A stretch of DNA of 64,000 nucleotides from Mesorhizobium sp. WSM4313 (GTDB lineage Bacteria; Pseudomonadota; Alphaproteobacteria; Rhizobiales; Rhizobiaceae). Each line of letters opens with the position of its first letter. The stretch's first letter is position 1. Made by a program: the position numbers and the translations under genes. Shown here piece by piece: positions 1 through 7,903 of the stretch. Where the stretch lies: NCBI RefSeq assembly GCF_002294725.1, contig NZ_NSFT01000010.1, positions 62,001-126,000 of the forward strand, given 5' to 3'. The notes under the pieces were generated by a model, which was given only the letters and a program-made list of their open reading frames with translations, was not told the origin of the DNA and made no database searches.

Positions 1-84
1 GGTGCAGTAGCGCGGGCGGCCACTCGCTTATTTGTCTGACGATTGATCCCGCAATTCTGCACAGCTGCTATGCAGGTTTCGCAA

Positions 85-113
85 TTGCCGAATCGTTAGG
101 CACCTCGTATTTA
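85..113 (+). promoter_or_regulatory. Candidate promoter of the small RNA
   Basis: A -35-like TTGCCG (85-90) is separated by 17 bases from a -10-like TATTTA (108-113). This would start transcription near base 119, giving an RNA of about 118 nt that ends at the terminator near 236. The boxes match the sigma-70 consensus only 4/6 and 3/6, so the call rests mainly on correct spacing in front of the structured RNA. Confidence 0.4.
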
Positions 114-118
114 TCTGG

Positions 119-236
119 GTGTCGGCCGTCTCCTCCTCCCAGATGTGATGCCGACGCTGAGTGCGGTACACCTCCTCCCGTGCCGTATTCGAAATCGAGC
201 CCGCTGCCACCTCCTCCCGGCAGCGGGCTTTTTCTT
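119..236 (+). ncRNA. Alpha-r14 / NfeR1-like anti-Shine-Dalgarno sRNA
   Basis: Three hairpins follow one another, each presenting the same unpaired motif CCTCCTCCC (132-140, 171-179, 210-218). Stems are GTCGGC/GCCGAC (121-126 with 150-155), GTGCGGTAC/GTGCCGTAT with wobble pairs (161-169 with 180-188), and AGCCCGCTGCC/GGCAGCGGGCT (198-208 with 219-229), the last followed by a T run. This architecture of about 120 nt with repeated anti-SD loops is known for the alpha-r14 family (NfeR1 of Sinorhizobium; also called Cuckoo RNAs), which represses mRNAs at their ribosome binding sites. Assignment is from motif and structure. The exact 5' end is inferred from the promoter guess. A small ORF on the opposite strand is not credible. 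Confidence 0.8.
198..236 (+). terminator. Rho-independent terminator (third hairpin of the sRNA)
   Basis: A perfect 11-bp GC-rich stem (198-208 with 219-229) is followed by TTTTTCTTT. It is both the terminator and the third anti-SD hairpin of the small RNA. Confidence 0.85.
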
Positions 237-285
237 TGCGTGCCAAAGGCGGAGGGAAGCTACCCAATGCTGAGCAGATACGCGC

Positions 286-1074
286 CTAGCCTTTCGCCGT
301 CACCAGATTGGAGCTGAGTTCGAAAGCGACTCCCGATCCATCCGCATAAGACTGCAGCACGGGCGCGCTCCCGCTCATGATGTCCTCCACGACGTGCTTG
401 CGTTCCTGATCGGCCATTGCCTTGCCGGCGGCGCTCATGCCGACCAGGGCCATCGTGTTCAACCGCAGGAGAGGCGCCCCGTCCTCAAAGCGTATCCTGC
501 GCGATATTGTCCTTGATCGGACGTCGTGGAAGCCGGCGTCCCGGAGCAGCACCTCGATCGGCGCCGCATTCCCAAAGCTGTGGCGCAGGTCCACCACTGG
601 GCCGAGGAGGCGCTCGGCGACGCGGCGGAGATCCCGAAAGAAGGGGATTTCCTCATCGGGGCGCCACGTGGCAACGGCCAGCCGGCCGCCCTGCGCCAGT
701 GCTCGCCGCATCTCCGCCGCCGCAGCGGACTTATCGGGAAAGAACTGCAGCCCTTGTTGACAGACGATCAAATCGAACTGCTCTCCGTCATGGAGGGGCA
801 GTGCACCGGCATTGCCTACGCGCCAATCGATGTCTGGCGCCACGGTGCGCGCGACAGCAAGCATATCCGGATTGATGTCGATGCCGAGGACATATCCGGC
901 GGCACCGAGCCGTTCCCTGGCAACCCGGGCAACTATTCCCGTGCCGCAGGCGATGTCCAGCACACGATGGCCTGGAGACAGCTTCAGGTCTTCGAAGGTC
1001 ACTTCGGCCCAGGGGCGGAAGAGAGGACCCACGAGCCAGCGCTCATACATCTCCGGAAAACTTGCCTGACCCAT
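286..1074 (-). CDS. Class I SAM-dependent methyltransferase
   Basis: This protein of 262 residues has the Rossmann-type AdoMet-binding core near residues 35-140. Motif I reads VLDIACGTG, an acidic residue follows in GIDINPDM, and the post-motif region reads LPLHDGEQFDLIVCQQGLQFF, as in the UbiE/Methyltransf_11 group. The substrate cannot be read from the sequence; members of this group methylate small molecules, quinones or lipids. It is transcribed towards the small RNA and lies downstream of, and on the same strand as, the tetR gene (55 bases between), so the two could share a transcript. The ATG start gives MGQASFPEMYERW, typical of the N-terminus of this group. Function beyond methyl transfer is unknown. 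Confidence 0.8.
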   Translation of the reverse strand: MGQASFPEMYERWLVGPLFRPWAEVTFEDLKLSPGHRVLDIACGTGIVARVARERLGAAGYVLGIDINPDMLAVARTVAPDIDWRVGNAGALPLHDGEQFDLIVCQQGLQFFPDKSAAAAEMRRALAQGGRLAVATWRPDEEIPFFRDLRRVAERLLGPVVDLRHSFGNAAPIEVLLRDAGFHDVRSRTISRRIRFEDGAPLLRLNTMALVGMSAAGKAMADQERKHVVEDIMSGSAPVLQSYADGSGVAFELSSNLVTAKG

Positions 1075-1128
1075 CGTCTAGCGCCCGTTTCCGGAACAGC
1101 ATAACAGAATCAGGACGAGGCGAAGAGA

Positions 1129-1713
1129 TCAGCGCGCCCGGAACGAGGCGATCAGGCTTTCGGCCATGCGCACGAATTGCGCGCTCGGACCTTCGGCGCC
1201 GACGCTCTGCATCGAGACGCGCGCGCCTTCGAGCAGCAGCGACAGCGTGTCGGCGAGAAGCTCGGCCTGGCCGATGCCGGCATCGCGGCAAAGCGCGACC
1301 AGCTTCTCGCGCTGGGCTTCCTTCAGTTCCTTGATGACGCGCCTTGCCGGGTGATCGGTCTCGGTGAGCTCGACGGCGGCATTGGCCATGTCGCAGCCGC
1401 GGCTGTCGGCGCTGAGCAGCTCCGAAGCCTTTTGCACCCAAGCATGCAACTGGGCGAGCTTGTCGCCGGGATGCTTAGCCTCGACCTCGTCCCAGATCCT
1501 CGAAGCCTTTGCCGCCGTTGCGCGCAGGCATTCGACAATCAATTCGTCCTTGGACTCGAAGTGACGGTAAAGCGTCATCTTGTTGGTGCCGGCAGCCTCG
1601 GTGATGGCGTCGACGCCCACACCCTTGATGCCGTGCTTGTGGAACATGTCCTGCGCCGTCTCCAGGATTCGGTCCCGGGGACGGGAACGCTCCGCAACGC
1701 CGTCAGTCATCAT
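1129..1713 (-). CDS. TetR/AcrR-family repressor (likely controls the adjacent RND operon)
   Basis: This 194-residue protein has an N-terminal TetR helix-turn-helix at about residues 12-58 (ILETAQDMFHKHG ... TEAAGTNKMTLYRHF). The C-terminal ligand domain contains LLLEGARV, common in TetR regulators of efflux. The ATG at 1713 follows a strong site (AAGGAGAGC). It is divergent from the small ORF and RND genes starting at 1962 and 2192, and two matching dyads lie in the promoter region between them. By analogy with AcrR/TtgR-type repressors it probably represses the efflux operon and itself until an effector binds. The effector is unknown. Confidence 0.85.
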   Translation of the reverse strand: MMTDGVAERSRPRDRILETAQDMFHKHGIKGVGVDAITEAAGTNKMTLYRHFESKDELIVECLRATAAKASRIWDEVEAKHPGDKLAQLHAWVQKASELLSADSRGCDMANAAVELTETDHPARRVIKELKEAQREKLVALCRDAGIGQAELLADTLSLLLEGARVSMQSVGAEGPSAQFVRMAESLIASFRAR

Positions 1714-1753
1714 GCTCTCCTTTCGTCGTTTCCAAAAAAACCGTCGCCACCTC

Positions 1754-1805
1754 TTGACTAGGGTGTTACCGGTCTGTAACTTCCAGCATGTTACTTACTG
1801 GTAAC
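1754..1805 (+). promoter_or_regulatory. Divergent promoter with two TetR-type operators
   Basis: Two dyads of identical format, GTTAC-N6-GTAAC, occur at 1765-1780 (GTTACCGGTCTGTAAC) and 1790-1805 (GTTACTTACTGGTAAC), 25 bp centre to centre. A sigma-70-like promoter for the plus strand (TTGACT 1754-1759, 17 bp, TAACTT 1777-1782) has its -10 inside the first dyad, and its start point falls at the second dyad. Occupation would block the efflux promoter. Dyads and spacing are seen; assignment to the adjacent TetR is inference. Confidence 0.65.
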
Positions 1806-1961
1806 ACCTATATCACTCGCCGTCAAACGACAAGGCCCTCCGATAGCCCTGCCAGAGTGAGATAGGACGCAAAACCTGCCTGTCATGCGGCTTTGGCCGG
1901 TGAAGAACGAGAAAAAGCGGTTCGTGATCAAGCGATGCGGACCGAGCAAGGAGCCACTCCT

Positions 1962-2198
1962 ATGCAAAAGCGCAAAGACCTGACGATCGACGAAGCCATC
2001 CGGGATCCGATGATCCGGCTGGTGATGAAGGCGGACGGGATCGACCCCAAAGCCTTCGAACGGATGCTGCGCCAGCGCGCGGCTGACCAGGCGCCGGGCA
2101 ACATCCCGCCATCCTTCCTGCAGGATTCCGGCTCGGGCCGGGCCCGGCGCCTGCGCCATTTCGCAAATCCGTTCGGCGAGGCGTCCGCATCATGGTGA
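1962..2198 (+). CDS. Small conserved-looking protein preceding the RND permease
   Basis: The predicted protein is 78 residues, starting MQKRKDLTIDEAIRDPMIRLVMKADGIDP, with a good ribosome binding site (AAGGAG, 8 bases before ATG 1962). In-frame ATGs further upstream lack one. It is soluble, charged and has no membrane segment. It overlaps the RND permease start by 7 bases, so the two are probably translationally coupled. The helical N-terminal half reads like a short conserved family and the tail is rich in basic residues. No function is recognised. The tight coupling suggests either a regulatory leader or an accessory factor of the pump. Confidence 0.6.
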   Translation: MQKRKDLTIDEAIRDPMIRLVMKADGIDPKAFERMLRQRAADQAPGNIPPSFLQDSGSGRARRLRHFANPFGEASASW

Positions 2199-5100
2199 AC
2201 TTCTTCATCCACCGCCCGATCTTCGCGTCGGCGATCGCCATCATCATGGTGCTCGCCGGTGCGATCGCCTATTTCCTCTTGCCCGTCTCGCAGTTTCCGG
2301 ACATCACGCCCCCGCAGGTCGTGGTCAGCGCGCACTATCCGGGCGCCAGCGCCCAGGTCGTGGCCGATACGGTCACCACCCCGCTCGAGCAGCAGATCAA
2401 CGGCGTGCAAGGCATGACCTACATGTCGTCGACGAGCTCGAATGACGGCTCTTCGACCATCACCATCACCTTCGACGTCGGCTATCCGCTGAGCACGGCG
2501 GCGGTCGACGTGCAGAACCGCGTCAGCCAAGCGGCATCCTCCCTGCCGGCCATCGTCAACCAGGGCGGCGTGACGATCAAGAAGCAGAACCCCAATTTCG
2601 TGCTGATCGTCGACCTCACCTCGCCCGACGGTTCGGTCGATCCGGTGGCGCTGAGCAACCTCGCCTATCTACAGGTGGTCGACCCGCTGAAGCGCCTGCC
2701 GGGCGTCGGCGACGTGCAGATCTTCGGCGAGCGCCGCTATTCGATGCGCGTCTGGCTCGATCCGGACAAGCTTGCCAATCTCGGCATCACCGCTGTCGAC
2801 GTGCAGAACGCCATCGCCGAACAGAACGTGCAGGTGGCGGCCGGCAAGATCGGCCAGTCGCCGGCGCCCGCTGGCACCGCCTTCGAGATGCAGGTCAATG
2901 CGGTGGGCCGCCTTAGCGACCCGAAGGAATTCGGCGACATCGTCGTGCGCGCCAATTCGCAGAACGGCTCGCTTGTGCGGCTGCGCGACGTCGCCCGCAT
3001 CGAGCTCGGCGCGCTGCAATATTCTTCCTCCGCCTTCTTCGGCAAGGACCCGACCGTGGTTTTGGCCGTCTACCAGATGCCGGGCTCCAATGCCCTCGAC
3101 CTGCAGCAGCGGGTCAAGGACAAGATGCAGGAGCTGTCGAAGCGCTTCCCGAAGGGCGTCAGCTACGCCATGCATTACGATACCACGCGCTTCGTGTCGG
3201 CCTCGATGCACGACGTGCTGATCACGCTCGGCGAAGCGCTGGTGCTGGTCGTCGCCGTGGTGTTCATCTTCCTCCAGAGCTGGCGCACCACCATCATCCC
3301 GACCATCGCCATTCCCGTCTCGCTGATCGCGACGCTGGCGGTGATGTACATGCTGGGCTTTTCGCTCAACATGCTCTCGCTGCTCGGCATGGTGCTGGCG
3401 ATCGGCCTCGTCGTCGACGACGCGATCGTCGTGGTCGAGAATGTCGAACGTCAGCTCGAGGCAGGACTCAAGCCGCTGGCCGCTACGCGCGCAGCGATGG
3501 CCGAGGTGACCGGTCCGATCATCGCCACCACGGCGGTGCTGATGGCGGTGTTCGTTCCCGTTGCCTTCATCCCGGGCGTCTCGGGCCGGCTCTATAACCA
3601 GTTCGCGCTGACCGTGGCGATCTCCGTCGGCATCTCCGCCTTCAACTCGCTGACGCTCTCGCCGGCGCTGAGCGCTGCCTTCCTGCGTCATCGCGGCGAG
3701 ACGCAGTTCGTGCTGTTCCGCTGGTTCAACGCCGGCTTCGACTGGCTGTCGCATGCCTATGCGCATGGGGTGCGCATTCTGATCAAGCTGCGCTGGATCA
3801 TGCTTGGCCTGTTCGCGGCCGGCCTCGTCGCCACCTATTTCGTCTGGCAGAAACTGCCTTCGACCTTCCTTCCCGTGGAAGACCAGGGCTATTTCTTCGT
3901 CGTCATCCAGCTGCCCGACGGCGCTTCGCTCGAACGCACCGACGCGGTGGCGCAGAAGGCGCGCGACATCCTGCAATCGACGCCCGGCGTCGACATCGTC
4001 GGCTCGATCAGCGGCCTGAACTTCCTGACCAGCGCCGCGCAGTCGAATTCGGCGGTGGAGTTCGCGATCCTGAAACCATGGGACGAACGCGGTCCTGACC
4101 AGAGCGCCTCGAAACTGGTCGAGCAGGTGCGCGGCAAGCTTCTGCAGATGCCGGATGCGTTCGCGCTCTCCTTCGATCCGCCTTCGATCCCGGGCATCGG
4201 CACCACCGGCGGCTTCGAGTTCCAGGTCGAGGATTTGTCCGGGCGCGGCAGCGCGGCGCTGAACGACGTCACGCAGGCGCTGCTCGCCGAGGCGCGCAAG
4301 CAGCCGGAGCTCAACCCGCAGCAGCTGTTCTCATCCTTCTCGACCTCGACGCCGCAGTTCAACTACGACCTCGACCGCAGCAAGGCGAAGCTGCTCGGCC
4401 TCAACCTGCCGGACGTCTTCAACACGCTGCAGATCTATCTCGGCTCGCTCTACGTCAACGACTTCAACCTGTTTGGCCGCACCTTCCGCGTGACCATCCA
4501 GGCCGACAAGGACGCGCGCGCCGACGCCACCGACATCTCGCGGCTCTATGTGCGCAACGCGTCGGGCGGCATGGTGCCGCTGAGCACGCTGGGCAGACTG
4601 GTGCCGATCGTCGGGCCGGAGACCGTGCCGCATTACAACAACAACGCGTCTGCCCTTATCAATGGCGGTGCTGCCCCCGGCTTCTCGTCCGGACAGGCGG
4701 TCGCGGCCATGGAGCGGGCGGCGGCGAATGTGCTGCCGCGCGACTTCGGCTACGAATGGACCGGCATCACTTTCCAGGAGCTCAAGGCCGGATCGATCGC
4801 CTCTGTCGTGTTCGGGCTGGCGATCGTCTTCGTGTTCCTGATCCTGGCGGCGCAGTATGAAAGCTGGGCGATGCCTTTCATGGTGCTGCTGGCCGTGCCG
4901 CTCGCTTTGTTCGGCGCTTTCATCGTGCTGATGCTGCGCGGCATGCAGATCGACGTCTACTCGCAGATCGGCTTCGTCATGCTGATCGGCCTGGCGGCGA
5001 AGAACGCGATCCTGATCGTCGAGTTCGCCAGACGCCGGCGCGAGGAGGGTCTCACCATCGTCGAAGCGGCGATGGAAGCGGCACGGCTGAGGCTGCGGCC

Positions 5101-5389
5101 GATCCTGATGACCGCCTTCGCCTTCATCCTCGGCGTGCTGCCGCTGATGTTCGCGACGGGCGCCGGCGCCGCCAGCCGGCAATCGATCGGCACCACCGTC
5201 TTCGGCGGCATGGTGGCGGCGACGATCCTGTCGCTGGTCTTCGTGCCTGTCTTCTACGCCGTGATCGAGCAGTTGCGCGAACGTGGCGAAAGGGAACCTG
5301 CCAAGGCGCACGACGATGCGCCTCAGCAAGACGAAATTGAACCGACCGCCGAGCCGGCGCTTCAGCCGCTCGCCCAGGCGGCCGAATAA
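2192..5389 (+). CDS. RND multidrug efflux permease (HAE1/AcrB type)
   Basis: This inner-membrane proton/drug antiporter has 1065 residues, the normal length for AcrB homologues. It opens MVNFFIHRPIFASAIAIIMVLAG (TM1). The TM4 proton-relay aspartates are visible in GLVVDDAIVVVENVERQ (about residues 400-416). Large periplasmic loops follow TM1 and TM7, and the last helices read FVMLIGLAAKNAILIVEFA and FGGMVAATILSLVFVPVFYAV. It would form a trimer with the adaptor encoded 15 bp downstream and an outer-membrane channel that is not in this window. Gene order permease then adaptor is the reverse of the usual acrAB order. The substrate is unknown; control is probably by the divergent TetR. Confidence 0.93.
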   Translation: MVNFFIHRPIFASAIAIIMVLAGAIAYFLLPVSQFPDITPPQVVVSAHYPGASAQVVADTVTTPLEQQINGVQGMTYMSSTSSNDGSSTITITFDVGYPLSTAAVDVQNRVSQAASSLPAIVNQGGVTIKKQNPNFVLIVDLTSPDGSVDPVALSNLAYLQVVDPLKRLPGVGDVQIFGERRYSMRVWLDPDKLANLGITAVDVQNAIAEQNVQVAAGKIGQSPAPAGTAFEMQVNAVGRLSDPKEFGDIVVRANSQNGSLVRLRDVARIELGALQYSSSAFFGKDPTVVLAVYQMPGSNALDLQQRVKDKMQELSKRFPKGVSYAMHYDTTRFVSASMHDVLITLGEALVLVVAVVFIFLQSWRTTIIPTIAIPVSLIATLAVMYMLGFSLNMLSLLGMVLAIGLVVDDAIVVVENVERQLEAGLKPLAATRAAMAEVTGPIIATTAVLMAVFVPVAFIPGVSGRLYNQFALTVAISVGISAFNSLTLSPALSAAFLRHRGETQFVLFRWFNAGFDWLSHAYAHGVRILIKLRWIMLGLFAAGLVATYFVWQKLPSTFLPVEDQGYFFVVIQLPDGASLERTDAVAQKARDILQSTPGVDIVGSISGLNFLTSAAQSNSAVEFAILKPWDERGPDQSASKLVEQVRGKLLQMPDAFALSFDPPSIPGIGTTGGFEFQVEDLSGRGSAALNDVTQALLAEARKQPELNPQQLFSSFSTSTPQFNYDLDRSKAKLLGLNLPDVFNTLQIYLGSLYVNDFNLFGRTFRVTIQADKDARADATDISRLYVRNASGGMVPLSTLGRLVPIVGPETVPHYNNNASALINGGAAPGFSSGQAVAAMERAAANVLPRDFGYEWTGITFQELKAGSIASVVFGLAIVFVFLILAAQYESWAMPFMVLLAVPLALFGAFIVLMLRGMQIDVYSQIGFVMLIGLAAKNAILIVEFARRRREEGLTIVEAAMEAARLRLRPILMTAFAFILGVLPLMFATGAGAASRQSIGTTVFGGMVAATILSLVFVPVFYAVIEQLRERGEREPAKAHDDAPQQDEIEPTAEPALQPLAQAAE

Positions 5390-5404
5390 GATTGGAGATC
5401 AATT

Positions 5405-6553
5405 ATGCGTAGATGGAAAATCGCTTTGGGAACGGCCGTCGCGCTCGGCGCGATCTCGGTGGCCAGCGTGCACTTTCTCGACATGGGCAATTTGAGCGGC
5501 GGCGCAGCGGGTGCTGCGCCAGCGCCGGCGGCCTTCGTGATGCCGGTGCCGGTGGTGAATGTCGTGAAGAAGACGCTGCCGATCTATCTCGACTACGCCG
5601 CGCGGGTGGAGTCGATCCGCAGCATCACGCTGCAGGCGCGCGTGCCGGGCTATCTGCAGGAGCAGACGGCGGCCGACGGCAGCGACGTCAAGCAGGGCGA
5701 CCTGCTCTACCGTATCGCGCCCGACGACTATCAGGCTGCGCTGGAGCAGGCGAAGGCGCAGGTGCAGCGCGATAGCGCGACGCTCGACTATGCAAAATCC
5801 AATCTCGGCCGCGGCACCGACCTTGCCAAGGCCGGCTATCTGGACAAGGACAGCTTCGACCAGCGCACCAGCAATCTGCGCGCGGCCCAGGCCGCCCTTG
5901 CCGTCGACCAGGCGGCGGTGCGGACGGCCGAGCTCAATCTCGGCTATGCCGAGATCAAGGCGCCGTTCTCGGGACGCATCGGCCGGAACCAGGCTTCGGT
6001 CGGCACGCTGGTCAGTGTCGCCGGCACGGTGCTCAACACGCTGGTGCAGCTCGACCCGATCTACGTGACCTTCAATCCGAGCGAGAGCGATTTGGTGCAG
6101 ATCGAGCAGGCGAAGGCCGCCGGTCCGATCGCCGTCGACGTGCTCCTGCCCGGCGAGACGGTGCCCAGCCAGAAGGGCGAGCTGACCTTCATCGACAACA
6201 CGATCGACCATTCGACCGGCACGATCACGGCGCGCGCCACGATTGGCAACGCCAAGTTCACGCTGTTGCCTGGACAGTATGTACGGGTGCGGCTGCATGT
6301 GAAGGAACAGCCCAACACGCTGATGGTGCCGCAGGTGGCGCTGGGTTCCAGCCAGCTCGGCAAATACCTCTATGTCATCGGCAAGGGCAACACCGTCGAC
6401 CAGAAGCTGGTGTCGCTTGGGCCCACCGACGGCGACCTGATTTCCGTGACCTCCGGCATCTCGGAGACCGACCAGGTGATCACGGGCAATTTGCAGAAGA
6501 TCGGACCCGGAATGCCGGTTTCTCCCTTGCCGCAACCGAAACCGGCCAGCTGA
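5405..6553 (+). CDS. RND efflux periplasmic adaptor (membrane fusion protein)
   Basis: This AcrA/HlyD-family protein has 382 residues. The N-terminal hydrophobic segment (residues 5-25) lacks a lipobox cysteine, so it is a signal anchor or is secreted without a lipid. Then come the lipoyl/biotinyl half motifs (ARVPGYLQEQ... VKQGDLLYRIAPDDYQ), the alpha-helical hairpin (about residues 100-165), the second lipoyl half (IKAPFSGRIGRNQASVGTLV) and beta-barrel/membrane-proximal domains. Start ATG 5405 follows a GGAG site 15 bp after the permease stop, so the pair forms one operon. It bridges the permease to an outer-membrane factor. A strong terminator follows. Confidence 0.92.
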   Translation: MRRWKIALGTAVALGAISVASVHFLDMGNLSGGAAGAAPAPAAFVMPVPVVNVVKKTLPIYLDYAARVESIRSITLQARVPGYLQEQTAADGSDVKQGDLLYRIAPDDYQAALEQAKAQVQRDSATLDYAKSNLGRGTDLAKAGYLDKDSFDQRTSNLRAAQAALAVDQAAVRTAELNLGYAEIKAPFSGRIGRNQASVGTLVSVAGTVLNTLVQLDPIYVTFNPSESDLVQIEQAKAAGPIAVDVLLPGETVPSQKGELTFIDNTIDHSTGTITARATIGNAKFTLLPGQYVRVRLHVKEQPNTLMVPQVALGSSQLGKYLYVIGKGNTVDQKLVSLGPTDGDLISVTSGISETDQVITGNLQKIGPGMPVSPLPQPKPAS

Positions 6554-6577
6554 TAACCCCCATCAGTTTCCGGTCCG

Positions 6578-6620
6578 ACGGCGCCCTCGATACCCACGTC
6601 GAGGGCGCCGTTTACTATTT
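6578..6620 (+). terminator. Terminator after the RND operon
   Basis: A perfect 13-bp inverted repeat, ACGGCGCCCTCGA with TCGAGGGCGCCGT (6578-6590 and 6599-6611), with an 8-base loop, is followed by TTTACTATTT. It lies 25 bp after the adaptor stop codon. Confidence 0.8.
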
Positions 6621-6747
6621 GGGGTCAGGCAATTCCGACGCGGAAAGGAACAATCTTCTACGGACGGTCCCTTGTTGGATTGTCGACAACCTGATTGTCT
6701 TGCAGCCGGTTCACCGGAATATGACCTGACCTGCAACGGACACAAAC

Positions 6748-7851
6748 GTGAAGATCAAGAGCATCAAGGCCTATCATGTCGTGCAGCCCTTCGTGGACGG
6801 ACCCTACCGCATGTCCAAGGGGCGGATCGCCGACTGCTTCGACGCGGTGATCGTCGCCATCACGTCGGACAGCGGCGACACCGGCTGGGGCGAGATGGCG
6901 CCGCTTGGCAATTTCTACTCGGCCGCGTTTCCCGCAGGCACACGCGCGGGCGTGCCAGAGATCGCGCCGCATCTCATCGGCCAGGATCCACGCGGCCTTG
7001 CCGGCATCGGCCGGCTGATGGACACGGCGTTCAAGGGCCACCCCTACATCAAGTCGGCGCTCGACATGGCGTGCTGGGATCTTGCCGCCCGCGCCGCCGG
7101 CGTGCCGCTGGTGACCATGCTTGGCGGCCGCGAGAGCGAGATGGCCGAGACTTACCGGGTCGTCACCCACGGCACGCTCGATCAGATGGCGGCGCTTGCC
7201 AAAAGGATCATCGCCGAAGGCTGCCGGCGCCTGCAGGTCAAGGTCGGTGGCAATGTGCGCGACGACATCGAGCGGGTCTCGGCGGTGGCCGCCGCCGTGC
7301 CGAAGGGCACGGTGATCTTCTGTGACGCCAATGCCGGCTGGACGCCTTACCAGGCGCGCCAGTTCGCCGACGCCACGCGCGGCATCGACTACACGTTCGA
7401 GCAGCCATGCACGACGATCGAGGAGAACATGTCGGTGCGCCGCATGCTCGACAAGCCGATGGTGCTCGACGAATCCGTCACCTCGCTGGGCGAGATGCTG
7501 GAGATCCACCGCCGCGGCGCCGCCGACGGGCTGACGCTGAAGATCTCGCGACTGGGCGGCGTAACGCAGACCCGCCTGATCCGCGACGTCGCGGTCGATC
7601 TCGGTTTCATGATCACGGTCGAGGACACCGGCGGCGCCGAGATCGACACCGCCGCCATGGCGCATCTGTCGCTGTCGACGCCGCAGGAGCGCCGGCTGCA
7701 CGCTATCGCCTTCCACGAATGGGTGACGGTGCGTACGGCCAGGAACGCGCCGCCGGTGACCGGCAGCCATATGGGCGTTCCCGACGGACCCGGCCTTGGC
7801 ATCGACGTGGATCCTGGCCTGCTCGGCAAGCCGTTCTTCGAGATCGGCTGA
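6748..7851 (+). CDS. Enolase-superfamily enzyme (mandelate racemase/muconate lactonizing type), possibly proline-betaine/hydroxyproline-like substrate
   Basis: This protein has 367 residues: an N-terminal capping domain (about 1-125) and an enolase-type barrel. Catalytic positions are visible: lysine in RRLQVKVGG, metal ligands in FCDANAGW, TFEQPCTT and VLDESVTS, the second base region LKISRLGG, and VEDTGG. The QVKVGG signature and overall reading resemble the subgroup containing 4-hydroxyproline betaine 2-epimerase (HpbD) and cis-3-hydroxy-L-proline dehydratase. The reaction would be epimerisation or dehydration via proton abstraction alpha to a carboxylate. A GTG start at 6748 is used and its upstream binding site is weak. 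It converges on tmm. Its place beside methylamine genes suggests, but does not prove, a betaine-type substrate. Confidence 0.75.
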   Translation: MKIKSIKAYHVVQPFVDGPYRMSKGRIADCFDAVIVAITSDSGDTGWGEMAPLGNFYSAAFPAGTRAGVPEIAPHLIGQDPRGLAGIGRLMDTAFKGHPYIKSALDMACWDLAARAAGVPLVTMLGGRESEMAETYRVVTHGTLDQMAALAKRIIAEGCRRLQVKVGGNVRDDIERVSAVAAAVPKGTVIFCDANAGWTPYQARQFADATRGIDYTFEQPCTTIEENMSVRRMLDKPMVLDESVTSLGEMLEIHRRGAADGLTLKISRLGGVTQTRLIRDVAVDLGFMITVEDTGGAEIDTAAMAHLSLSTPQERRLHAIAFHEWVTVRTARNAPPVTGSHMGVPDGPGLGIDVDPGLLGKPFFEIG

Positions 7852-7903
7852 AGATGAAGATCAGGCGGGTCGAGTATGAGAACATTGGCGCCAGCGCGCC
7901 GTG

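Noticed and set aside
28..267. 79-residue minus-strand frame over the sRNA
   Set aside because: It is antisense to the three-hairpin RNA, lacks a ribosome site and has low-complexity Arg/Glu composition caused by the CCTCCTCCC motifs.
6680..6689. TTGTCGACAA palindrome before the enolase-superfamily gene
   Set aside because: Resembles GntR/FadR-type operators, but there is no GntR gene nearby and a 10-bp palindrome is expected by chance; not listed as a site.
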